From Myrica gale (lineage: Eukaryota > Streptophyta > Magnoliopsida > Fagales > Myricaceae), in contig OZ005609.1 of the NCBI GenBank assembly GCA_963930655.1, positions 19,231,001 to 19,295,000 on the forward strand: a stretch of 64,000 bases of DNA, in the 5' to 3' direction. Shown here in pieces: positions 1 to 9,700 of this stretch (positions are counted from its first letter, which is position 1; each line of letters starts with the position of its first letter). Under the pieces are notes generated by a model. The model saw nothing but the letters and a program-made list of their open reading frames with translations. It searched no databases and was not told the DNA's origin. The position numbers were made by a program, and so were the translations under genes.

Positions 1-160
1 TAGGAGAAAAATATTTGTTATAATTTTTTTAAAAAAAAAATATTGAAGTTTGTGTGAAAAGTTGTTGAAGATTGTGTAAAAAATATTAGTGTTTGTGTAT
101 AAATTTTTAAGATTTTGAATGTTCGTTTTATACATTTGTTGAATCCTATTGTATTCTAAA
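1..160. repeat. AT-rich repeat, partial, shared with the right end of the window
   Basis: Short phrases such as GTTGTTGAAGATTGTGTAAA and TAGTGTTTGTGT recur near 63790-63840 in the same orientation, and TTGAATCCT also recurs there. The tract is cut by the window edge, so its full size is unknown. It resembles the small TTA-flanked MITEs elsewhere in the window (2300, 6194, 37863) in base composition, but no terminal repeats can be seen here. Confidence 0.3.
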
Positions 161-774
161 ATATTTTTGCAAAGAACATGCCCATATTCTTTCTATTTTG
201 GCATATAATGGATTTATATGTCGCATGTATAATCAAATCAATACAACAAGTGTTTTGTGGAGACAAATTGATATAAGTTAAAAAAGAGAAAATTAGGGAT
301 AACGTCAGATGTTTGGTCGGAATACTATTTTAGATAACTGGTTTTATTCTACAGTTGGCACTACGTCATTCGTTCACATTGTGTTCTAGGAACGTTTCTG
401 TAAAGAGGGACTCAAAGCCTTGTTTATTTGTCGCACTTATAACTCGAATTTAGTTGTGTTTGTTGCTGAGGGCGAAAGCAAATATTTAATGCAGGGGAAA
501 CGGACATAGCATAGGATTGAAATTACTAGGGGTTGATTGGATCAATTGCAGGGTGATATTGGATTGGATTCTCTGGTTACTACTGACTTGCATGCCTTCG
601 TCCTAAGTTAGCTATGTTTCTTGTTGATCCCAGAAACAGCGTCTTTTAAATACATTGTTGCAATTATTTCTTTCTGTCTCTGATGTTGCAAGGAAGCCTA
701 TTCTTCAAGATATTGCACAGATACCCATATTTTCTTGCTTGTTTGTGTATAATTTTATTCGTTCCCCATGCAGC

Positions 775-972
775 ATAGAATCTCAAGTGAAGCACGCAGT
801 TGTGGTGAAGGTTATGGGTAGGACTGGATCGAGGGGTCAGGTGACTCAAGTGCGAGTCAAGTTTCTGGATGACCAGAACCGTTTCATTATGAGGAATGTG
901 AAGAGACCCGTGAGGGAAGGTGATATCCTTACCCTTCTTGAGTCTGAAAGGGAAGCAAGAAGGTTGCGTTGA
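775..972 (+). pseudogene. RPS28: 40S ribosomal protein eS28 copy lacking its start codon
   Basis: The 65 codons match cytosolic ribosomal protein eS28 over its whole length ([20 protein letters not shown] near the start, [12 protein letters not shown] at the end). eS28 sits in the head of the small subunit near the mRNA exit. The expected ATG at 775 is ATA, and two positions normally invariant in the family differ (Leu in VKFLDD, Arg in NVKRPV). An AG preceded by a T/C-rich stretch lies at 772-773, just before the lost start, as expected for a 5'-UTR intron, so this looks like a duplicated genomic copy rather than a processed one. The frame stays open upstream to 655, but that part looks like intron. 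An internal ATG at codon 14 could only give a truncated protein. A run of C follows the stop. Confidence 0.75.
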
Positions 973-1679
973 TGGCCCCCCCCCCACCTTCTATCTGCTC
1001 AGTTTTGATGTCTCTATATTGATGTTTTCTTCTGGTAGTTAATTGATGGCACTGTTAGTTTTATCGAGATTTTAGCTTGGATTATATTTTTGGGTGGAGT
1101 ATAAGGACTTGTTTTGCCAATGTGATATTTGTATTGGATAGTTGAATTTTCTATCTTGGAAGACTAAGCTTGCGTTTGTTATGCCACTTTTGAGGATATA
1201 TAACTATGAGGTTCATTGATGATCTCTGTATAACTGTGTGCTATCATGACACTCCAAACTGCTCAACTCCTACGCAGATTATCACTTGGTCATAACCCCA
1301 AAAGTTTTTTTCTGGATTTTATTGGTCCTATAGCCATATAAAGGTATTGATTAGAAGTTACAACACAATGCTCATCTGATCTAGCGTCAAGTGGGTTATA
1401 GGCCAAATATGACAAAATTGGTCTTTGAAAAAATATTTTGGTCAGCTTAACCATAACATAATTCAATATATTGCTGTCAACTTACAGGGATTCAAAGACA
1501 AAGAAAAAGAAAAATCTGGAAGAATTAAAAAAAAAGAATTATAAATACTCAAAAGAAAGTCATAGCCAGAGAGCTGATACGGGTTGGACAACGATGGTGA
1601 CTTGACTGGGTCTTTGTCTGCAATGTTTGACTTTCAGCCCCTCAAGAGCTGATACGGGTGGACTACCATTACCTTGTAA
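973..1679. other. No recognisable gene
   Basis: This is AT-rich sequence downstream of the eS28 copy. The first part could be its former 3' UTR. From about 1560 the base composition rises just before the inverted repeat begins. No supported coding region was seen. Confidence 0.4.
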
Positions 1680-2299
1680 GTTGAACCAAGAAACAAACAG
1701 ACTAACTAGATTGAGAGGAAAGAAGCGGGGACTTCTACCGGAAAGGAATGGGCAGTCACCCAAACTGTTAGAATTATCATCTCGCGAAATCTTTGAAGGT
1801 GAGAAGAAGGAGATGTAGAGAGCCAAATGCTAGAGGTGGAGAATAATAATTTTTTCAAGGGAACAAAGGAGCAATAGATGTTCTATCTAATTGAGACAAT
1901 ACAGAAGATTGTCAATAACAGTGGCACTGTCATCTTGAAACAACAAGTTGTTGATTTTGAGGTCAACTACTTTAGAAAGGGCTAACAATGTTGCCTCCGC
2001 TTCACCGATTAAAGGGTAGGTGGTAGTGCCATTGTTATTGACTGTCTTCTATTGTCTCAGTTAGATGACACATCTACTGCTCCTTTGTTCTCTTGGAAAA
2101 TTTTGTCCATTATTCTCCACCTCCAGCAGTTGGCTGTCTCCATCCCCTTCCTCTCACCTTCAAAGATTCCCCACGCTGATAATTTTGAAGCTCACTCTTT
2201 AGCAACTTGGGTGGTTGCCCACTTCTTTTCAAAAGAAGTTCCCGCTTCTTTCCTCCTCAATCATGAATTATTGTAATTTAATGGTACTAAACCACCTTA

Positions 2300-2493
2300 G
2301 TTGTGTTTGCGTCAAAAATTTTACAAAATTTTTCACCCTCACAATAAAATATTACAATATAATCTCTTTCTCCCATCAAAACATAACTTTTCACTACAAA
2401 AAATATAAAAAATTACATATCTCTTCACTTTTTCACTAAACTCAATACCATCACTAAATACAATACCAAAAATTTTACAACACAAACCCACCC
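2300..2493. mobile_element. Tourist-like (PIF/Harbinger) MITE, copy 1
   Basis: This 194-bp AT-rich element is bounded by TTA on both sides (2297-2299 and 2494-2496), the target choice of PIF/Harbinger elements. Its ends are inverted, GTTGTGTTTG at the left against CAAACCCACC at the right. Its body is the reverse complement of the element at 6194-6386. It interrupts one arm of the inverted repeat at 1680-2545, so it arrived later. Confidence 0.6.
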
Positions 2494-2504
2494 TTAGTTA
2501 GTCT

Positions 2505-2528
2505 TTTTTTTTTTTTTGGCTAAATACC
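2505..2528 (-). mobile_element. Possible minimal retroposed tail (A-tail plus about 11 bp)
   Basis: A 13-T run followed by GGCTAAATACC lies between two copies of TTAGTCT (2498-2504 and 2529-2535). On the - strand this reads as a short 3' end followed by poly(A), flanked by a 7-bp duplication. The undisturbed counterpart in the other arm (about 1684-1705) has no such insert. The tail TTAGCC before A differs from the LINE family in the DPH6 introns, so the source is unknown. Confidence 0.4.
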
Positions 2529-2545
2529 TTAGTCTGTTTGTTTCT

Positions 2546-3365
2546 TGGTTTTTGTTGTTGTCTTTTCGTTTCTTTTTTCTTAGTGCTTCTGTTTCTGTAG
2601 TTGTACCTTTTATTTATAAAATGTCTGGTTTTAATAAAAAAGAATCTCGAGGAAGAAGCGCCATATGTGAAACCATCCATTAATTATTGACAAATATGTA
2701 GTTTGGGTGGCAATAGCTTTTGGGGTGCAATATGTGAAAATTAGGTGATGTTTGTCAAGATTTTTTTTTTTAAGAATTTTGAGTTTGAGAAAATTTTCAG
2801 TGACTTCTTATGAGCGTTTGTGAAAAGTTGGGAAAAAATAAAAAATATTTGATTGTAAAATGATTTTTATTGAAGTATTTTAAAAATTAAGGAAATAACA
2901 GATTTAAGAACTTTTTTAATAAAAAAGAATGGAGTTTGTTAAAAAACTAAGAGAGAAGACCTTGATATAGTTTTTTCAGGAAAAATGTCACTTTGAGCCC
3001 TCTAATTACTAATACAATTTCAAATAAAGATCTAAATTACTAATCTTGACGCATTAAGCCCTCCAACTTCCACAATTAATCAAATTGCGTCTTAAAATAA
3101 AATCGTGTCACATGGCTCATTCACAATACGAATTGCACGAATTTGATCTTTGGATCTACAATAACCATGTTGCTTGATACTTTTTTTAAAAAAAAAAAGT
3201 TGGGTATGCAAACAAGAAATATTATTAAAAAAACACAATTCGGGAGGGGTTGAGAGATTCTAAATACACACTGACAAACAATGGAGGGTAGGAAAAAAAA
3301 AGATTGGCCGAAAGCAGTCCAAAAGTTAAGAGGAAAAAAATCTCGAAGGCAGACCCCTTTGGGTC
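2546..3365. other. AT-rich, no recognisable gene
   Basis: There are long A and T runs. The phrase AGGTGATGTTTG at about 2742 resembles the left end of the MITE at 37863, so a decayed relative may start here, but no right end was found. No supported ORF was seen. Confidence 0.35.
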
Positions 3366-3373
3366 ATCTACTA

Positions 3374-4520
3374 CTAAGGGTGAGAATTTTATCCGGCGGA
3401 AACCGAAATTTCCGGTTCCAACCTATTCCGATAGCAGAACTAAAACTTATTTTTAAAAAATTTCAGAACCGAAAATTCCAGCGAAAATGCCGGAAATTTC
3501 TTGTTCTGTTATTCTTTAAAAAAAGTAATGGAAGAGTTTTACCGTTTTAAACTCTCTTCAGTCTTTCATAAAAGACAAAATGACCTGGGTCGTTTGACCC
3601 AGGTCACGTGTGAATGAAGGAGTTTGACCACTCCTTCATTCGTGTGAATGGAGTCAGATCTCCGTTAAAGTTTGAACTTCAAATTTAATACATATTCTTC
3701 CTAAATCTCTCCCTCACTCGCGTGTCTCTCTCCATCTCTCTCAGCACTCTTGTACTCTCTCTCTCTTAGCACTCTCGCAGACCTGAGATCTCTCAATCTC
3801 ACTCGCACTCACTATCTCTCGCTGTCCTCTCTCTCTGTCTGTCTCCAGACACCTCTTCTTTCTTCTCACGGCGGCAGACAGGTACCTCTCTCTCTAACTC
3901 ATTTTGAAATTTCCATTTTGATTGTTGGATTTTGGATTGGTGATCGATTTGGGGCTGTTGATATTTTTCTCTCGACTGATCAAAAGCTTTAGCTGGTTTT
4001 CCCCCAATTTGGAGAGCCTTGCTGCTTCACAACATGCTCTTGTTTCAACCTATGGAACTTTCAACAGAATAAAAAGCAAAGGAAAATCAATTGTCAGTAA
4101 AGATAGTTTGTAAGCAATAAATCGCAGCCAAAAGAGGGAATTAGTATTACATAATTTGCGTGAAGTTGATCATCAGTGAGAGCTTGGTTTGAGTTGAGCC
4201 CAACCTTTTTATTTGAATGTGGTTGCTCAGAAGATCTTGACCATGCTGGTATTCAGTCATTTTGAGTTGTTCATATTCATCCTATGATCCAACCTGCCTG
4301 CGATGTCGCAGCGGTAATCTCAAAAATGGTCTGTTTCAAACACGGGCGTGGGTGGTGGTGATGGCTCCAGAGAAGAACTACTGCCCCTTTCAGTTCTTGA
4401 AATCTCTGAGATTTTGTAAATATAGAATCGAAATTTCTGGATTCCATTCCAATGAAAATTCCGTTCCGGTTAGTAACGGAATCGGAATGATCGATTACAT
4501 CCGTTCCGGTACTCATCATT
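3374..4520. mobile_element. Non-autonomous hAT-like element
   Basis: The 1147-bp segment is bounded by an exact 8-bp direct repeat ATCTACTA (3366-3373 and 4521-4528), the length expected for hAT insertion. Its outer 150 bp are rich in CCG/TTCCG and GGAA words at both ends in inverted sense, as in many plant hAT subterminal regions. The terminal repeats themselves are weak (GGTGAGAA against GATGAGTA). The interior holds a CT-rich leader-like stretch (about 3700-3890) followed by a good donor CAG/GTACCTC, which looks like the 5' UTR of a lost transposase gene. Confidence 0.5.
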
Positions 4521-4974
4521 ATCTACTACCAGAGACGAAGCTACGGGCCAACAGGGGCCACCGCCTGCCCAAAAACTCAATTCATCTCTTTGGAAGTTAA
4601 AAACAATCCATCTAAATTCTCAATACCACGTAAGTGTATTATTTCTAATTTCAACTTCAAATTTAAATAAAATAAACTACACTAATCAAAATAAAAAAGA
4701 ATCATTCTCTCTGTTCACCCGCCAGTAGACCTTTTCCCTTCATGACAGTTCATAATCGAATTAATCATGGATAATCATATTCATGGCCGCTAACATCCCT
4801 TTCAAATATGAGACGGCGATTATTTATTAATTATCGGTTTGGTATTTCGGTCAATACACCGCAATGATGCCTCCACTTTTGATCTGGCCATCAGATCAGA
4901 TGAATGCAAAAGGACAAAATAATCATTTCTCTTTTTTTTTAAAAAAAAACTTTCTACAAAAATAGTAAAATTAA

Positions 4975-5624
4975 GGCTTAACTGCAAAGTAGGTCCATGT
5001 GATATAACCTTTTTACAAATTGGTCACTGTGGTATGAGTTTGTACTGGCTAGTCCATGAGGTAATCATCTTGTAACAAATTGGTCATCCCGTTAGATTTC
5101 CGTTGACCCACTTAACGATCGAAGCTGACGTGGATTATTTTCCGCGTATGCACCAATGAAAGAGCACTAACAGAGGACAGACCAAGCATCCTGAGCAGAG
5201 ACCGAGCCCAGACATCCCGAGCAGTCTGAGCAGCACCAGCTCGAGTATCTCAAGCACAATCAGCCCGACCTGCTCGGGATACGGGTACATGCGGCATCAT
5301 ATGACCAATGAAAGAGCACTAACAGAGGACAGACCGAGCATCCCGAGCACAGACCGAGCCCTGGCATCCTGAGCAGCCCGAGCATCCTGAGCACAAGCAA
5401 CTCGACCTACTCGAGCCTCTCAACATGCGACATCATCTCATTCGCTGATGATGTCAGATTTTATGATACGTCATCTTCGACCGTTAAGTGGGTCGACGAA
5501 AATCTAATTGGAGGACCAATTTGTTACTAGATGATTACCTCAGGGACTAGCCAGTACAAACTCATACCACAGAGACCAATTTGTAAAAAGGTGATACCAC
5601 GGGGACCTACAATGCATTTAAGCC
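4975..5624. mobile_element. Mutator-type MITE with 9-bp target duplication
   Basis: Near-identical inverted ends of about 170 bp start GGCTTAACTGC at the left and, read in reverse complement, GGCTTAAATGC at the right. Both continue into a shared stretch with TTTTTACAAATTGGTC and GTATGAGTTTGTACTGGC. The element is flanked by a perfect 9-bp repeat TAAAATTAA (4966-4974 and 5625-5633), the Mutator signature. The centre carries a 152-bp direct duplication starting at 5152 and 5304, made of degenerate GAGCATCCC/GAGC words. No ORF is present, so it needs a transposase supplied in trans. Confidence 0.8.
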
Positions 5625-5633
5625 TAAAATTAA

Positions 5634-6190
5634 ATTGCAATTATTTTTTCAACAAGTTTAATATCTCTTTTTTTATATAAACTTCGCTTATTTCAATCTA
5701 AAAAAATCTATAGACTTACAAAAAAAAGTATTACCCATCCAAACAGAATCAAATCGCAGTAAATTACACATTTGAAGGAGCGTTTGGGTGGTTGAGATTT
5801 CAGACGCGTTTTAAACGTACATTTTTCTAGTGGAACCTCAAGAAAGGTTACCTTAAACTAATCTGTTGAACTGCTTCAAATAGATATAGAAAGGACAATG
5901 CACATGTTTTATTTCGTTGGACTTTTACATCTTAGCAAGATAACCCCCATATATTAACAACATCATGTAAAATAGAGATTTCAGAATAATTTTTGGATTT
6001 TTTTAATGTATGTTAACTATATTATATCGTTATCCCACCCTCAACACAACAATTCTGGCTTTCGCCACTAATTAAAGTTCAATTTAAATTTGTAGGATAT
6101 TTTATATTGTACGAAAATCAATGTTTCATCCTAGGACCTTTGGTATGAGTTAATATTGCGAGACTCCAATGACTTTTTCATCATATAACT
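5634..6190. other. Intergenic, no recognisable feature
   Basis: This is AT-rich spacer between two small transposons upstream of DPH6. No supported ORF or repeat structure was seen. Confidence 0.35.
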
Positions 6191-6193
6191 TAA

Positions 6194-6386
6194 GTTGTGT
6201 TTGTGTTGAAATATTTTTGGTATTGAGTTTTGTGTTGATATTGAGTTTAGTGAAGAAGTGAAGAGAGAAGTAATTTTATATATTTTTGTAATTTTTTATA
6301 TTTTTTGATGGGAGAGAGAGATTATATTGTAGTATTTTATTAGGAGAGAGAATATTTTGAGTAATATTGTGTTAGCAAACGCAGCC
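6194..6386. mobile_element. Tourist-like (PIF/Harbinger) MITE, copy 2
   Basis: This 193-bp element is flanked by TTA (6191-6193 and 6387-6389). Its sequence is the reverse complement of the element at 2300-2493, including GTATTGAGTTTAGTGAA and the GGGAGAGAGAGATTATATTGTA-like core. The ends read AGTTGTGTTTG and CAAACGCAGCC. It lies about 320 bp upstream of the DPH6 start codon and could affect its promoter. Confidence 0.65.
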
Positions 6387-6539
6387 TTAATGCTGATGGG
6401 GCACCAACGATATTGGTCTAGTCAAACAAATTACATGTACTTATCTCCTGATTGTTAAATAAATTAAAATAAGAAGCAAAACTAAAATTTAAACCAAAAT
6501 CCACTCTTCTAAACAAAATGGTTTAGTTTTTTGGTTTTC

Positions 6540-6703
6540 CTTTTCTCTTGGTCAGAAGTCAGCTCCTACTTACTTAAAACCCTCTGAAAAACAATGGCAA
6601 ATGATCGTTAATGGCATTCGTCCACCGGTTTTGAAAACCCTAAACACAGTTGGTGGTTTGTTGGTGTCACGCCGTTCGCGTACCAGCCGGAGATAGCTAA
6701 AAG
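6540..6703 (+). promoter_or_regulatory. DPH6 5' leader with telo-box and two short upstream ORFs
   Basis: A telo-box AAACCCTAA lies at 6635-6643; in plants this motif is typical of genes for the translation machinery, which suits a factor that modifies eEF2. Two tiny upstream reading frames are arranged head to tail: 6594-6611 (5 codons) and 6611-6634 (7 codons), sharing the final A of TAA with the next ATG (TAATG). Whether they lie in the mRNA depends on the unknown transcription start. No further ATG occurs before 6704. No convincing TATA box was placed. Confidence 0.45.
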
Positions 6704-9700
6704 ATGAAGGTCGTGGCATTGGTCAGCGGCGGCAAGGACAGCTGCTACGCCATGATTAAGTGTATCCAATACGGTCACCAGGTTTATTTTCTTTCTTTCC
6801 TTTCCCCCTTATTTTGGTCCCATAGAAAATCCTGGAAAATTCTAACAAGGAATGTTTTGAGTCTTATGTACTTATTCTCTGTCTCTTTTGGTTTTTTTGT
6901 TCGCAAGTTGACAAGTTTCCAACGCCCATTTGGGGGGTTGGGGTGTGTTGGTTCTGAAAAAATAATTGAAAAATATGGAAGTGCTGTGTTTGGTTGATAT
7001 CGTGATAAAGAGAGGAAATTGAAGGGAAGCTAAGGGAGTATAGAATCTGGGAGTTTATGCTACTCTGTTTTGACTCCTAGCTGGGTGTTTGTAAAACTTA
7101 GTCTTCTGATATAGTAACAAAAACATGTTTGGGTTGGACGCTGGAGAATTTAAGAAAATAATGATACTATATCATTATTTTCTCATTACTTGTCCTCTGC
7201 CACTCCGTGTGGGACTCCGGGTGTCACAACTATATTCCAAATTGCAATCAAATATTCCAAGTTGTAATATTCAGTGTTTGCTTTCCTTTCCATAAGCCAA
7301 TTACAGTGGCTTGCAGTTCTAGTTTTTAGTTTTAAGATTTGTGTTTGATCCGTGTGGGTTGGTTGATAGTTATCAAAATAAAAACAAAAAGAAGTGATCT
7401 CTTGTTGCTTTTGTAGGTTGTTGCATTGGCAAACTTAATGCCGGCCGATGATTCAGTGGACGAGCTTAATAGTTACATGTACCAAACTGTTAGTCTCCCT
7501 CCATCTCTTTTTCCCTGTTGGAGATTTGTTTAAGATTTTCTTGAAGCTTTGGAAAATATCAGAAAAAGAAACAACAGTAATTGATCAATGTATTAACCAG
7601 GAAGAAGTATAATTTATTGATTCATTGATGCTGCTCTGAAGCATGATATTTCCTTTAATTCTGCTTTAGAGTTTTAAATGAATTGTGATAGGATTTGACG
7701 CTGGATAGATATAGGTGCTATGGCAATTAACTTTCCAGCAAAAGGGTAAGAAGAGGTTGGGTGATCTATGGAAGTGATTCTTTCTTACCTCACAAGAAGA
7801 ATTGTTGACAAAGTCTTAATAAACTTTTTTACACATCTTTGTGTTTATCTCCTTGCTGCAAGTTTTTTTTTTTCCTTTTTTGTGCTCTATTTTGTTTTTG
7901 GTTATAATACTAGATAATAAAGGCTAATTTCTTTGTAGATGACAAGCACATTGAGATTTGTTCTTATTTCGCTTTGTTTAGTTTTTGATTGGGATTTCTG
8001 AATTCTTTCTTCAGGTTGGGCATCAAATAATTGTCACCTATGCAGAATGCATGGGACTGCCATTGTTCAGACGGCGAATACGTGGATCTACAAGGCAAGC
8101 ATTTTTAAGTGGGGACTTTTTTTGATAAAACAAATTATCCGATCTTGGGAACTTAAAACAATCTCTTTCTCCTCATGGAATTAACAAAGCGATCATAACT
8201 TGTAGTACCATCTGTGCAAGGCTTTAGTGGTGGAGCCCTATGTAGACTAGGGGAGGCATCAAATATCCAAAGACTTGAGAGATCTTTGAGATTTATATGC
8301 TTAACATGGAAGGCTTCATAGAGGCTATACTTTTGGCCCCCCAATCCCATGTTCTTAAATTGTTCTTTGGGAATATACGTATTGATATATTTCTTTGCAA
8401 GAGTAAATTTTTCTGTAGCAAGTTGTAAATCACTCATTGACAATAAATGAAAGTTGTCATATTCTATAGGGAGCTAGTATATCTATATCCCCATTTGTAA
8501 TTTGTCACCCATATAATTACTATGACCAATTTGTCACCATAAATTATCTTAAACTAAAGGTTCAGAACAGAAAATCAACTTAAGCTTTTATATATTGCTT
8601 TTTTCTTCTTTTTTTTTCCTCTTCAAGGCTTCTCTTCAGAAAGCTTTGAGACATTGAAATAAGAGTGTGCCACACTAACACTTAGCTAAACTGTCAAGGT
8701 TTTTATTTAAATTTCTAGCTTGTGGACTTATTATCAAAAAAAAATTTCTAGCTTGTGGAAATTTTGTCCTTTTTTTCTTAAAATTATTTACAGCAAACGA
8801 TTTCAAGAGGAAAAAGAAGTTGAGAATATCCCATCTCAGTATAGTAAATGTATACTAATAATACACATTATAATGGAGCAAGTACTTTTTATAATGACAA
8901 GGCTACTTCAAGCTAAAACAATCAACTTGAAATCATGCTGCTGGAGTTTTCATGACTGGGGTATGCTGATAATCCAATACAAAATTCTGGAAGTGCAATG
9001 GCTGCATTAGAAGAATGTAATGCTTGATGTTGCTTTGTAGTAGAAATATAGGAGATGAATCTGCATGAAGCCTTTCCAATTGCTAGTTTCTTTGTAGGTA
9101 GAACTTGGGGAAGATGCTCCGTTCTCTCTCCTACCCTCTCTCTCTTCTCCCTGTTGATTGCTTTGGTTGTTAGCCTTCTGGTTAGTTTGTTCAAGTTGAG
9201 GGTTCTGTAGCTTTAATATTCCACTGTTAGTGTGTTGTTTGAGTTTCTTGTGATGGGTTTGTACCGGAGTTTTAGAGCAGAAGCCAAGGAGTTTCATGTA
9301 CTTGTTAGTGCTGGTGGTGCAGTTAAGTTCACGGAATGGAGTAGAAAGGCTATCAGTTCGATTTCCATGGGGAAATTTGGAGCTGTGGATGGTTAATATG
9401 GCTCATAAGCTGATGAAGGATACTGGGGACCGATCTTTTGTCTCGAAAGCCAATGATGTTTCGCGAGCTTTCCTAGCTCAGAGGTGTGCGAACATGGCAG
9501 GAAGGTACGTTGCCATCTCTGAATTTGGGGAAGGCAGACGTAGGGGAGCGATTATCGTTCCGGAAGGCAAGGAAGGAGAAGGGTGGAGGTCGCTGGCTGG
9601 GGTGTTCCAGGAGGTGATTGTTCACCTCCGTAGGGGTGAAGTTCTAAGTAGAAATAAGAGGCAACATCTTTTTGGTCGGGCAAGGCTGAGGGGAGGGCTC

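Larger units (their letters stand above)
1680..2545. repeat. Long imperfect inverted repeat (arms about 250 bp)
   Basis: The arm at 1680-1930 is the reverse complement of 2021-2275, with the outermost part of the second arm displaced to 2529-2545. Matching landmarks include the stretch around 1905-1930 against 2021-2050 (GTCAATAACA and TGTTATTGAC), CTTCTCACCTTCAAAGATT-like sequence in both arms, and AACCAAGAAACAAACAGACTAA at 1684 against its complement at 2529. The spacer is about 90 bp. The second arm is split by a Tourist-like MITE and a short T-rich insertion. If transcribed, the region would fold into a long hairpin. No coding content was recognised. Confidence 0.6.

Noticed and set aside
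655..774. A 40-residue N-terminal extension of the eS28 frame starting at ATG 655
   Set aside because: The segment reads like intron sequence and ends with an acceptor-like CAG just before the lost start. eS28 is 65 residues across eukaryotes and no extension is known.
8153..8443. A 96-residue - strand ORF inside DPH6 intron 3
   Set aside because: It has no recognisable domain and no splice or start context, and lies in ordinary intron sequence.
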